Source of the DNA: Neopusillimonas maritima
GTDB lineage: Bacteria > Pseudomonadota > Gammaproteobacteria > Burkholderiales > Burkholderiaceae_B
Assembly: GCF_040930455.2 (NCBI RefSeq)
Contig: NZ_CP170494.1
Direction: 5' to 3' (one strand)
Length of the DNA: 64,000 nucleotides
In this document: piece after piece, positions 16,897 through 25,351 of the stretch
Numbering within the stretch: the first letter of the stretch is position 1
How the letters are laid out: each line of letters begins with the position of its first letter
The notes under the pieces: model-generated
What the model was told of the DNA's origin: nothing
Seen by the model: the letters and a program-made list of their open reading frames with translations, nothing else
Database searches by the model: none
Translations under genes and position numbers: made by a program

Positions 16897-18755
16897 GTTC
16901 TGATCCGGCAATAAACGCAACGGGCGCACGGCAGAAGCGGCCGTCATTTTTGCACAAGCTGGTTTCCCGGGCACTGGCCCGTAACCTGAGTTGCCTGGTC
17001 GTTCCCGGTCCGGAGGTTGCGCTGGCACATGGTCTGGACGTACCCGCTGCAGGCTTGCTCATCAGCACCACGCCGCGCGATGCCAGCGTACTCCTGATCG
17101 TCGGTGAGCTGTCAGAAAAAATGGGCGATGCTGTGGCCGTGCTCTACGCCCAGATGCCACGGCCGCGAGCCATTCTCATGGTAGGTGGGCAGACACCATC
17201 AACTTTACCCGGTGCCGATATTTCCGCAGGTCTGTCGCAAGAGAAGCTGACCGAAGCCGTAGGTAAACTACAGCGCGCATTTGTCGACGGTGCCTTTGCG
17301 GAATCGCCGGAGGATTTTGACGCCGATGTTCTGCATGCCAGAATCGAGTATGTCTGCCCCATGCACCCGGAGGTCGTTGAAGACGAGCCGGGCAGTTGCC
17401 CCAAATGCGGCATGGACCTGGTAGCGCGCGAAGCCGGGGAATCTACCCCTGAGGGCGGCCACGATCACGAGCACGACCATGCACAGGAAAATACCGGGAC
17501 CGAATATACCTGTCCCATGCACCCGGAGATCGTCCGGGACGGGCCGGGCAGCTGCCCCAAGTGCGGGATGGATCTGGTAGTCCGTGAGGACGCTGAAGAT
17601 GAGGGCGACTCCGAGGAGAGCTCTGGCCACGATCATGAGCATCACCACGATCATCAGCACCATCATGATCACGAACATCAACATGGCGAATCTGACGACC
17701 ACTCAGAACATGAACATTCCGGGCATGATCAAGGTGAACACGATCACAGTGGACACGATCATGGTGCCTCGGGATTCATGTCGATGATTGAAGTCACTAA
17801 AGACCTGCCCCGCAGCGCCGACGGCCTGCAGATGGACTGGCTTGAGGTGCCATTCGGCCCGGTCTTTCCTGGCTTGCCCGGTGGTCTGAAGTTGACGCTG
17901 ACGCTCGACGGCGATGGCGTAACCGAAGGGCGGGCGACCTCCCTGGTGGGTATGACCACTGAGGCCGAAGAGGTTGAAGGGAATGAAGAAAGCGAAGAAA
18001 GCGAACAGATAAATGCCGGGACCTTTATCGAGCATCTGGCCTCGGCAATGCCGCTGGCGCCGGTGAGCTACCGTCTGCTGGCATGTCTTGCGATCGAGCA
18101 AGGGGCTGGGCTGAATGACGATCAGGCGACCACTCAGGCCAGGAACAGCGGACTTGAGCGTGAGCGCATCGCTAGCCATCTGGGTTGGCTGGCTCAGCTG
18201 GGACGTCAGCTCGGATTCGCCTGGCTGACCCAGCGGACTTCCACTCTGCAACTGCAAGTCAGAGACGCTGATCGGAACAGGCTTGCTGAGCTGGAGCCAG
18301 CGCTGCGCGCATTGGGTACCCGTCTTGAAAGAACGCCTTTGCTCAAATCACGGCTGAAGGGTATCGGCCTACTACCACCGGAATCTTCTGCTCTGCGCGG
18401 CCCGGTAGCGCGTGCTGCGGATGAAGGCGGAGATGCCTGGGCACGTCTGTGGCAACGTCTGGCCGAAATTTCGGCCAGCCTCGAATTTATCAGGTCGAGC
18501 GGCGAGCCCGAGCTGGCATCCCTGCGCAACATTGGCGATGTGTCAGGAGCCGGTGAGGCAACCGTTGACACCCCGCGCGGCGAGGCCCGGTTAAGTCTGA
18601 AGCTGGAGCGTGGAAAGGTGAAGTCCTACAAACTGGACACTGCCTGTAGTCACCATATCGATCTGGTCCCGAAGCTTGTTGAGGGCCGGGAGCTGGGCGA
18701 CGCGCTGCTGGCAGTCGGGTCACTGGACCTTTCGCCCTGGGAGGTAATCTCGTGA
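16893..18755 (+). CDS. NuoB-like / double heavy-metal-binding domain / His-rich / NuoD-like fusion protein
   Basis: A 620-residue fusion; the start at 16893 overlaps the nuoA-like stop (ATGA), and an ATG at 16866 is less likely. Residues ~20-105 follow NuoB (LARNLSC...PRDASVLLIVGELSEKMG...LYAQMPRPRAILMVGG), but the N2-cluster cysteines are lost: CC becomes SC-L, the GSC motif becomes GGQ, and no CPP motif is present. Two heavy-metal-binding domains follow (CPMHPEV...GSCPKCGMDL near 155 and 207). Residues ~245-292 are mostly His/Asp/Glu. From ~315 the chain follows NuoD (LEVPFGPVFP...LTLDGDG; RLKGIGLL; TPRGEARLSLKLERGK; GSLDLSPWEVIS), without the histidines and HR-EK motif of the quinone site. 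It replaces B, C and D together, with metal domains where C would be. Probably a cytoplasmic, metal-sensing or metal-carrying coupling module; inference. Confidence 0.85.
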   Translation: MSSDPAINATGARQKRPSFLHKLVSRALARNLSCLVVPGPEVALAHGLDVPAAGLLISTTPRDASVLLIVGELSEKMGDAVAVLYAQMPRPRAILMVGGQTPSTLPGADISAGLSQEKLTEAVGKLQRAFVDGAFAESPEDFDADVLHARIEYVCPMHPEVVEDEPGSCPKCGMDLVAREAGESTPEGGHDHEHDHAQENTGTEYTCPMHPEIVRDGPGSCPKCGMDLVVREDAEDEGDSEESSGHDHEHHHDHQHHHDHEHQHGESDDHSEHEHSGHDQGEHDHSGHDHGASGFMSMIEVTKDLPRSADGLQMDWLEVPFGPVFPGLPGGLKLTLTLDGDGVTEGRATSLVGMTTEAEEVEGNEESEESEQINAGTFIEHLASAMPLAPVSYRLLACLAIEQGAGLNDDQATTQARNSGLERERIASHLGWLAQLGRQLGFAWLTQRTSTLQLQVRDADRNRLAELEPALRALGTRLERTPLLKSRLKGIGLLPPESSALRGPVARAADEGGDAWARLWQRLAEISASLEFIRSSGEPELASLRNIGDVSGAGEATVDTPRGEARLSLKLERGKVKSYKLDTACSHHIDLVPKLVEGRELGDALLAVGSLDLSPWEVIS

Positions 18756-19648
18756 CCGTCGTTATCGTCTTGCTCGCCTTGCTTGGCAGCGCCTGGCTGC
18801 TGGCCGTGATTGAGGGCTGGATCACAACGGGCCGCCTGAGTCCGGCCGCGCCACTATACAGCGGCCTGGCTCACCTCGGTCGTGAATCCATTGTACCGCG
18901 CTCGCCAGACAGGGTCTTTTTCGAGGCGGCGCCGGTGCTGCTATTGGTTGTGGCGGTGCTTGGTATGGCGGTCCTGCCGCTGGCGCCGGATCTGGTCATC
19001 GCAGACCTCGGCACCGGCGGGCTCTTCATCAATGCGGCCCTGGCCTATGTGCTGGTCGCGGTGATCATGGCGGGCTGGGGGCCGGATGGCGCCTACGCGA
19101 TGATCGGCGGCTGGCGCTTTCTGGGCCAGCTTATTGCCTATTCCATGCTTATTGTCATGCCGATCACGGCCGTGGCCATGCGCGCTGAGTCTCTGGTGAA
19201 CACTGCGATCGTTAGTTCCCAGGAGAGCCTGTGGAACATTGTCTACCAGCCCCTGGGCTTCGTGCTGTTCTTCATTGCCGCCATGGCGCTTGCGTTTCGC
19301 GCGCCATTCGATCTGCCCACCGCGGAGGGGGAGCTTGGCGGCGGTGTGGATGCCGAGTACACCGGCGTCCGCCTGGCAGTGTTGCGCCTGGCTCGCCTGA
19401 CGCTGGTGGTTACCCTGGCCTCCGCGACCACGGTGTTCTACCTTGGTGGCTGGTACGGCCCGCTGCTGCCACCCTGGGCCTGGAGCCTGATCAAGACCCT
19501 GGCCGTGGCCGTGTCGATGCTGCTGGCCGGTCGCTACCTGCCACGCATTCGCGAGGCGGATCTGATGCGGTGGTGCTGGGTTCTCGGGATTCCCCTGGCG
19601 CTGGTTAATATCATTATTGTCGGTTTACTGATTCTGGTGGTTCCTTGA
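18752..19648 (+). CDS. NuoH-like subunit of the complex-I-like system
   Basis: A 298-residue membrane protein of the NuoH (complex I ND1) family, shorter than native NuoH in this window (357). About eight helices. The family's acidic cytoplasmic loop is kept as FRAPFDLPTAEGELGGGVDAEYTG (landmark near residues 188-211), corresponding to [23 protein letters not shown] of native NuoH. The N-terminal amphipathic region is altered. In complex I this subunit links the quinone chamber to the proton-pumping arm; retaining it argues that energy coupling to the fusion protein persists. It overlaps the fusion gene by 4 bp. Confidence 0.88.
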   Translation: MTVVIVLLALLGSAWLLAVIEGWITTGRLSPAAPLYSGLAHLGRESIVPRSPDRVFFEAAPVLLLVVAVLGMAVLPLAPDLVIADLGTGGLFINAALAYVLVAVIMAGWGPDGAYAMIGGWRFLGQLIAYSMLIVMPITAVAMRAESLVNTAIVSSQESLWNIVYQPLGFVLFFIAAMALAFRAPFDLPTAEGELGGGVDAEYTGVRLAVLRLARLTLVVTLASATTVFYLGGWYGPLLPPWAWSLIKTLAVAVSMLLAGRYLPRIREADLMRWCWVLGIPLALVNIIIVGLLILVVP

Positions 19649-20184
19649 TGTACGCACAGGCTTTTTTCGTTGCCGTTTTCGGGCTGGCTGCCATTGGCTT
19701 CGGCGTGGTGGTGTTTCGCACCTCGTCCATGATGCGTTCCGCACTGGCACTGCTGTTTTCGATGACCGCCGTCGGCTGCCTGTTCCTGGCGATGCAAACC
19801 GAATTCCTGGGCGTGCTGCAGATCATGATGATGGCCACCGAGATGAGCATCATGGCCATCTTCATGGTGATGTTCATGATGGATCCCGGCGGGCTTGGCG
19901 GTATGGATATGAGCCACCAGAAGCGCTTCTCGATAGGTGCCGGGGTGAGTGCCGCCGTTGTCGCCATCGCCGTTGCGCTGCTGTCCGACTGGGGCCCCGC
20001 AGCGGAGCAGGTGGTGGACGCGCAAGCGCAGACACGGGCGCTGGGCATGGAACTGCTCGGGCGCTCGATGATGATCTTTGAGACCGCCGGTATCACCATC
20101 CTGACCGCAATGATTGCCGCCACGGCGGTGGCAATACCTGTGAAAAACCTGGCGGGTAAAGACGACAAGGAGGCCTCGGAATGA
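19645..20184 (+). CDS. NuoJ-like subunit of the complex-I-like system
   Basis: A 179-residue NuoJ (complex I ND6)-family membrane protein with five hydrophobic segments. The TM3 region EFLGVLQIMMMATEMSIMAIFMVMFMMDP corresponds to the pi-bulge helix of native NuoJ (EFLGLLLVLVYVGAVMVLFLFVVMMLD); the glycine and tyrosine of the native YVGAVMVL are replaced by Met-rich sequence. The native charged C-terminal tail is absent. Start and stop overlap the neighbouring genes by 4 bp (ATGA), showing a tight operon. Confidence 0.85.
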   Translation: MMYAQAFFVAVFGLAAIGFGVVVFRTSSMMRSALALLFSMTAVGCLFLAMQTEFLGVLQIMMMATEMSIMAIFMVMFMMDPGGLGGMDMSHQKRFSIGAGVSAAVVAIAVALLSDWGPAAEQVVDAQAQTRALGMELLGRSMMIFETAGITILTAMIAATAVAIPVKNLAGKDDKEASE

Positions 20185-20492
20185 CCGTAGTTCTGATAGT
20201 AGCGCTTCTGACCGGCGCCATCCTGTTCGGTATCGGTATCTATGGCGCGCTGTCACAGACCAATCTGGTGATGATCATGATGGGCGTGGAGCTGATGCTG
20301 GCAGGCGCCATGGTGAATCTGGTGGCTTTCTGGCGCTTTCTGCATCCGGAAGCCTATTCCGGCCAGATGTTTGTGCTGGTGGTGATGACGGTTATGGCAT
20401 TGGAGATGGCGGTCGGCTTTGGCGTTGCCATTGCGCGTTTCCGGGCCAAGGGCTCGGTCGAGATGGAAGAAGCGGAGGACCTGAAAGGATGA
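20181..20492 (+). CDS. NuoK-like subunit of the complex-I-like system
   Basis: A 103-residue, three-helix NuoK (ND4L, MrpC-like) protein. Both membrane glutamates essential in E. coli NuoK (E36 and E72) have counterparts: MMGVELMLAGAMVNLVAF and MTVMALEMAVGFGVAI. Native NuoK of this window has the same two positions (MSIELILLSANINFVAF, VAAAEAAIGLAI). It overlaps both neighbours by 4 bp. The retained acids suggest that proton or cation translocation is preserved. Confidence 0.88.
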   Translation: MTVVLIVALLTGAILFGIGIYGALSQTNLVMIMMGVELMLAGAMVNLVAFWRFLHPEAYSGQMFVLVVMTVMALEMAVGFGVAIARFRAKGSVEMEEAEDLKG

Positions 20493-22387
20493 GTGCAGTA
20501 CTTCTGCCGATACTGCCGCCGCTGATCGTCACCCTGGCCGTGTTGATACTGCGCCGTGGCAGCGCTGCGCTGGCCCTGGCTGGCGCGACGCTCAGCCTGG
20601 CAGGCGGTGTCCGGCTGCTGGCCGGAGCCCTTGACGGCCAGGCCGAAACCCTGCTTCTACCCGGGCTGCCGGACATGCCCTTGCGCCTGGTTTCGGGTCC
20701 GATGACGGCACTGCTGAGTGTGGCAGTGGCCACGGTCGGAACCTTCGTTCTGGTTTATGCCATCGGCTATATGAAGCGGGAGTCCGGCCAGGCGCGCTTT
20801 TATGCCGTAATGTCGCTGTTCCTGGCGGCGATGCAGGCGTTGGTGCTGGCTGGCGACTGGGTTCTGTTGTTGGCGGCTTGGGAACTCATCGGCCTCTGCA
20901 GTTACCTGCTGATCGGCTTCTGGTTCCAGCGGCCGGAAGCCGCAAACGCAGCCAGCCGTGCTTTTCTCTATACCCGCAGCGCCGATCTCGGGCTTTATGT
21001 GGCGATATTCATACTCATCGGGTCGTCGGGTACCAGTGAGATTGCCGCCTCTCTGGAAGCTGGCGGTAATGCCTCGACCGCCGCCGGGCTGCTGTTATTG
21101 CTGGCGGCCATGGGCAAGTCGGCCCAGGTTCCCCTGCAGGACTGGCTGATGCGCGCCATGGCCGGCCCGACACCGGTCTCGGCGCTGCTGCACTCGGCCA
21201 CGCTGGTGGCGGCGGGCGCCATTCTGCTAATCCGGTCTGCGACGCTGCTGAGTCCTGAAGCGCTTTTCGCTATAGGGCTTGTGGGTGGTGTCACCACGGT
21301 GGCAGCCGGGGTCATTGCGCTGGCTGAACGTGATCTCAAACGCCTGCTGGCGGCTTCCACGGCCAGTCAGTACGGCCTGATGCTGATTGCTGTGGGCGCC
21401 GGGGTTCCGATGGCCGCGCTGTTGCACTTTCTCGCCCATGCTGCCATTAAAAGCACCCTGTTTCTTGCTGCCGGTGACTTTCAACATGCCCGCGAGGGTA
21501 CCGCTTTTGATCAGTTGAAAGGCGTTGGCCGCGCCAGGCCCTGGGCCTTTGCCGGCTTTGCGCTGGCAGCGCTGGCACTGGCGGGCATTCCACCGCTGAG
21601 CGGGTTCTTTTCCAAGGATGCGGTAATTGCTGCCGCGCTGTCGGGGCAAGGCGCCGCCTGGCTCGGCCCTCTGGCCCTGGCGGGCACTCTACTTACCGGC
21701 GCCTATGTGGCCCGGGCTCTACGGGTGCTCTGGCAGAGCACGGGCGACAGCCGGTCGGTAGAAGGTACTGGCTGGATGCGCGCTGGCATCTGGGGGCTGG
21801 CAATTCCCGCCGCTGGCCTGGGTCTGGCCTTTGGTCCCCTGGAAACAATACTTGATCTGCCCGCTCCGGAAACCGCAGGTACCGTCGCCATAGTGCTCGG
21901 GCTGGTCGCCGCATTGGTCGGGCTGGCCCTGGGCTGGCTGGTGCCGGTCCAGCGCCTGCTTGGACCTGCCCATCAATGGGCAGAATCGGGTTTGGAAGTT
22001 GCGGGCGGGCTTACCGCCTGGATAGGCCGGCCCGCAATGGCTGTTGCCCGGGGCTGTGACCGTCTGGAGGATCATCTGTACGCGGCCGCGCTTGCCATTG
22101 GTCATACAGCTCTCAGCATTGCCCGTGGGGGCGAGCGACTGGAACAACGTTTGTATCTGGCCGTGCTTGGCGTCGGCCGCGCCAATCTGGCGGTGGGTCG
22201 CTGGGTTCGGGGCGGGGATGAGCGTGGTATAGACGGCCTGATCTTCGCCCTGGTGGCCGGTGTGCGGGACCTCGGCGCGCGGGCGAGAACCCTGCAAAGC
22301 GGCCTGATCCATCATAGCCTGGCGATCAGCGCCGTAGCCACCGCTGTGCTCCTGGCCATCCTGTTTTCAGCTTCACTGAGTGTCTAA
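20489..22387 (+). CDS. NuoL-like antiporter-type subunit of the complex-I-like system
   Basis: A 632-residue NuoL/ND5-family protein with about 14-16 helices. Pump residues are retained: the TM5 glutamate in AAWELIGLCSYLLIGFW, the TM7 lysine in AAMGKSAQVPLQDWL, the TM8 histidine in ALLHSATLVAAG, and the TM12 lysine in GFFSKDAVI. The loop LPDAMEGPTP of ordinary NuoL reads LMRAMAGPTP here. The C-terminal part (residues ~490-610) differs from NuoL, with two repeated GRxxxAVxRGxxxLE-like helices (GRPAMAVARGCDRLEDHLY; IGHTALSIARGGERLEQRLY), and may form a modified lateral helix. It is clearly divergent from native NuoL at 61780-63789. Confidence 0.9.
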   Translation: MSAVLLPILPPLIVTLAVLILRRGSAALALAGATLSLAGGVRLLAGALDGQAETLLLPGLPDMPLRLVSGPMTALLSVAVATVGTFVLVYAIGYMKRESGQARFYAVMSLFLAAMQALVLAGDWVLLLAAWELIGLCSYLLIGFWFQRPEAANAASRAFLYTRSADLGLYVAIFILIGSSGTSEIAASLEAGGNASTAAGLLLLLAAMGKSAQVPLQDWLMRAMAGPTPVSALLHSATLVAAGAILLIRSATLLSPEALFAIGLVGGVTTVAAGVIALAERDLKRLLAASTASQYGLMLIAVGAGVPMAALLHFLAHAAIKSTLFLAAGDFQHAREGTAFDQLKGVGRARPWAFAGFALAALALAGIPPLSGFFSKDAVIAAALSGQGAAWLGPLALAGTLLTGAYVARALRVLWQSTGDSRSVEGTGWMRAGIWGLAIPAAGLGLAFGPLETILDLPAPETAGTVAIVLGLVAALVGLALGWLVPVQRLLGPAHQWAESGLEVAGGLTAWIGRPAMAVARGCDRLEDHLYAAALAIGHTALSIARGGERLEQRLYLAVLGVGRANLAVGRWVRGGDERGIDGLIFALVAGVRDLGARARTLQSGLIHHSLAISAVATAVLLAILFSASLSV

Positions 22388-22402
22388 AGGAACCCTGTAC
22401 TC

Positions 22403-23872
22403 ATGTTACCACTCGTATCTCTGACCCTGTTTTTGCCACTCGTCGGCGCTGTGTTGATTCTGTGTTTGCCGAAGCCGACGGCACGGACGGTGCACAGCAT
22501 AGCGATCGCCAGTGCCGCCCTGACCCTGGTCGGCGCTCTGGCCATGTGGCTTCAGGGCGTGAGTGGTGACGGCTTTTCCCAGGTCGAAGAGCTGGTATGG
22601 ATGCCGGCCATTGGCGCCGCCTACCGGGTCGGGGTTGATGGCATCAGCCTGCCGCTGGTGCTGCTGAGTGCCGTGCTTTTCCTGGTTTCTTTCATCTACA
22701 CGTCGTCGCTTCGCGACCGACCACGTGCCTACGTAGCTCTGATCCTGCTTCTGGAAACCGCTGCAATCGGTACTTTTACCGCCCTGGACGGCATTCTGTT
22801 CTACGTCTTCTTCGAAGTTTCCCTGGTGTCGATGTATTTCATGATTGCCGGATGGGGACATGAAGACCGGCAGCGGGCCGCCCTGATGTTCTTTATCTAC
22901 ACCCTGTTGGGCAGCCTGCCACTGTTACTCGCGATTCTGGGGCTTTACCTCGGCAGCCCCGACCCCACCTTCGATATGCGGGCGTGGATTGCCAACCCTC
23001 CCCTCGAGGGGGCGGCGGCCATGTGGGCGTTGATCGCCATGCTGATTACCTTCGCGGTCAAGATTCCTGCGATACCCCTGCATACCTGGTTACCTGCGGC
23101 ACACGTGCAGGCACCGACCGTTGGTAGCGTCATCCTGGCGGGTATCATGCTGAAGTTCGGCACATACGGGCTGGTGCGGTTCGCCCTGCAAATGACCCCT
23201 GACGCCCTCCGCGATGCCGGCATCGTTGTTTTGTTTTTCGGTGTCGTCAGCGCAATCTACGGTGCCTTTGCCGCCCTGGCACAAACTGATCTCAAGCGCC
23301 TGGTGGCCTATACCTCAATCAACCACATGGGCTACGTCATTGTCGGCGTTGCCGTTGCCGCACTGACTCTGGACCCGTCGGTGCGTGCCGTCGCGCTGGA
23401 TGGAGCCGTGCTGCAGATGTTCAGTCACGGCCTGGTCACCGGTGCCCTGTTCTTCCTGGTGGGCATGATTCAGGAGCGCGCCCATACCCGCGAAATGGGG
23501 GAGTTTGGCGGCTTGCTCAAAACGGTTCCATTGCTTGGCTGGTCCTTTGTGCTGGCGGCTTTCGCGTCTCTGGGTCTCCCCGGCCTGGCGCACTTCCCGG
23601 CAGAGTTCCAGATATTTCTCGCCACCCTGGGCACCACTCCCATCGCGGTTGTGGTGATTCTGGGTATTGCCATTATCGCCGGAACCTTTCTGAAGGCACT
23701 GCGTGAAACCTTTCTGGGTGAGCCCCGGGATCGCTGGAACAAAATGCCGGATCTGAGCCCGCGCGAAATTCTTGCGGTGGCGCCCCTGCTGGTGCTCACC
23801 GTTGCCACTGGCGCGGCGCCGTCCTGGGTGTTGGACGTTATTCATCGGACCACATTGGCACTGGTGCTGTAA
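22403..23872 (+). CDS. NuoM-like antiporter-type subunit of the complex-I-like system
   Basis: A 489-residue NuoM/ND4-family protein with about 14 helices. Functional residues are present: the TM5 glutamate in FYVFFEVSLVSMYFMI, the TM7 lysine in FAVKIPAIPLHTWLPAAHVQAPT, the TM8 lysine in IMLKFGTYGLVRF, and the TM12 acid in FPAEFQIFLATLG. Among the cluster's subunits this is the least altered relative to ordinary NuoM. It starts 16 bases after the NuoL-like stop and abuts the NuoN-like gene (stop and start share bases at 23872). Confidence 0.9.
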   Translation: MLPLVSLTLFLPLVGAVLILCLPKPTARTVHSIAIASAALTLVGALAMWLQGVSGDGFSQVEELVWMPAIGAAYRVGVDGISLPLVLLSAVLFLVSFIYTSSLRDRPRAYVALILLLETAAIGTFTALDGILFYVFFEVSLVSMYFMIAGWGHEDRQRAALMFFIYTLLGSLPLLLAILGLYLGSPDPTFDMRAWIANPPLEGAAAMWALIAMLITFAVKIPAIPLHTWLPAAHVQAPTVGSVILAGIMLKFGTYGLVRFALQMTPDALRDAGIVVLFFGVVSAIYGAFAALAQTDLKRLVAYTSINHMGYVIVGVAVAALTLDPSVRAVALDGAVLQMFSHGLVTGALFFLVGMIQERAHTREMGEFGGLLKTVPLLGWSFVLAAFASLGLPGLAHFPAEFQIFLATLGTTPIAVVVILGIAIIAGTFLKALRETFLGEPRDRWNKMPDLSPREILAVAPLLVLTVATGAAPSWVLDVIHRTTLALVL

Positions 23873-25224
23873 TGGGTCGTGATCTCGCATTAATCATTCC
23901 GGAAATTGCCGTTCTGTTGACGGCTGTCGGTGCCCTGATCGCGGAGATGCTGCGCCGGCCCCGGATTTCGCTGATCATTGCCGTCATCGGCCTGGTCGTT
24001 GGCACCGGGCTAACCCTGCGCCTGCTCGGCACAGACACAACGGTATTTGGCGGCAGCTTCCGGATCGACACGTTAAGCATCTGGGCCAAGCTCATCCTGC
24101 TGCCGGCTACGGTGCTTACGATGTTGCTGGCGCGGGTGGATGTCCGGGGGAGCGCCCGCGAGGGTACGGTCTACAGCCTGCTGATCTTTTCCACTCTCGG
24201 CGCCCTGGTGCTGGCGGGGGCAGGGGACACCATGTTTCTGGTGCTGGGTACGTTGCTGACCGGTTTGGCCACCTTCGCCCTGGTCGCCTATCCGGACACC
24301 GACCGGGCGACCGAAGCGGCCATGAAATTCTTTGTGTTCGCTTCGGTCACCACATCGATCATGATTTTCGGCCTGAGCTACTGGTTTGGCGCCTCCGGCT
24401 CTACGCTACTCGCCGATCTGCCGGGCATCGACACCATGCCGCTGGCTGTCATTCTAGGGTTCGTGGCTGTGGTTGTGGGTCTGGGCTACAAGGCATCGCT
24501 GGTTCCGTTCCACTTCTGGGCACCCGACGCCTACGAGGGCGCGCCGCTGTCGATTGCCGCCTACCTGTCGGTCGTGCCCAAGATTGGCGCCCTGTTTGCG
24601 CTGACTCAGGTGGTTCGTGACCTGCCGCCGGAAACCGGCTGGGCTGCGGTCATGGCGGGCCTGGCCGTGCTGAGCATGACCTACGGCTATCTTGCTGCAC
24701 TGGTGCAGGACAATATTGTCCGGCTACTGGCCTATTCGTCGATTGCCCAGTCAGGCTATTTCCTTCTGGGCATCCTGGCGGTGAGCTCCAGTGAGCTGGC
24801 CTTGCCTTCAATCATTCTGTTTGCCGCTGCCTATGCGGCCATGAATCTGGGCGCTTTCGCCGTTGCCGCCGCAACCGGGCGCAGTCTGAACGATTTTGCC
24901 GGACTGGGACGTGCGCGGCCGCTTATGGGAATCGCAATGGTGATTTTCCTGCTGTCGCTGGTCGGCATACCGCCGCTGGCTGGTTTCGTTGGCAAGTTTA
25001 TGCTCTTTGGCGCTACCATTGATGCCCAGTTTACCTGGCTGGCTGTGGTGGCAATTATCAACAGCGTGCTGTCGCTGGCGGTGTACCTGCGGATCATCGT
25101 GCCGATGGGCAGGTCAGGGGAGTCGGCATCCGTTGCAACCGAACCATGGCATGGAGTTGTGGTTATAATGGCGTTTTCGGCCACGCTTATTATCGGCTTG
25201 GGCGCCCAGTTCTTTCTCGTGTAA
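23872..25224 (+). CDS. NuoN-like antiporter-type subunit of the complex-I-like system
   Basis: A 450-residue NuoN/ND2-family protein with about 13-14 helices. The TM7 lysine region LGYKASLVPFHFWAPDAYEGAP and the TM12 lysine region GFVGKFMLFGA match NuoN closely. The TM5 acidic position is less clear (RATEAAMKFFVFASVTTS). It is the last gene of the unit A-[BD fusion]-H-J-K-L-M-N. No NuoE, F, G or I gene follows; the next genes are on the opposite strand. Confidence 0.9.
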   Translation: MGRDLALIIPEIAVLLTAVGALIAEMLRRPRISLIIAVIGLVVGTGLTLRLLGTDTTVFGGSFRIDTLSIWAKLILLPATVLTMLLARVDVRGSAREGTVYSLLIFSTLGALVLAGAGDTMFLVLGTLLTGLATFALVAYPDTDRATEAAMKFFVFASVTTSIMIFGLSYWFGASGSTLLADLPGIDTMPLAVILGFVAVVVGLGYKASLVPFHFWAPDAYEGAPLSIAAYLSVVPKIGALFALTQVVRDLPPETGWAAVMAGLAVLSMTYGYLAALVQDNIVRLLAYSSIAQSGYFLLGILAVSSSELALPSIILFAAAYAAMNLGAFAVAAATGRSLNDFAGLGRARPLMGIAMVIFLLSLVGIPPLAGFVGKFMLFGATIDAQFTWLAVVAIINSVLSLAVYLRIIVPMGRSGESASVATEPWHGVVVIMAFSATLIIGLGAQFFLV

Positions 25225-25351
25225 GCGAATACACCGCAAGATACAGCATTACGGTTTGGGCGCTGGGATGCGCCACCACAATGCTTGCTGTCGATTCGTG
25301 GCCTTAGTCGCCAAGAGCGCCATCAGTGGTTCTCCGGGCAGTGGGGTTAGG

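Noticed and set aside
16893..18755. Copper P-type ATPase, because of the CPMHP...CPKCGM domains
   Set aside because: No CPC membrane motif, no DKTGT phosphorylation site and no transmembrane helices; the flanking parts align with NuoB and NuoD.
16534..25224. Recent duplication of the native nuo operon
   Set aside because: The proteins differ throughout from the native subunits at 52.2-63.8 kb, gene content differs (B/C/D replaced by one fusion; no E, F, G, I), and base composition is visibly more GC-rich.
18752..25224. Mrp-type Na+/H+ antiporter operon
   Set aside because: NuoL/M/N- and K-like proteins are shared with Mrp, but NuoA-, NuoH- and NuoJ-like subunits and a NuoB/NuoD-like fusion are present, and MrpE, MrpF and MrpG are absent.
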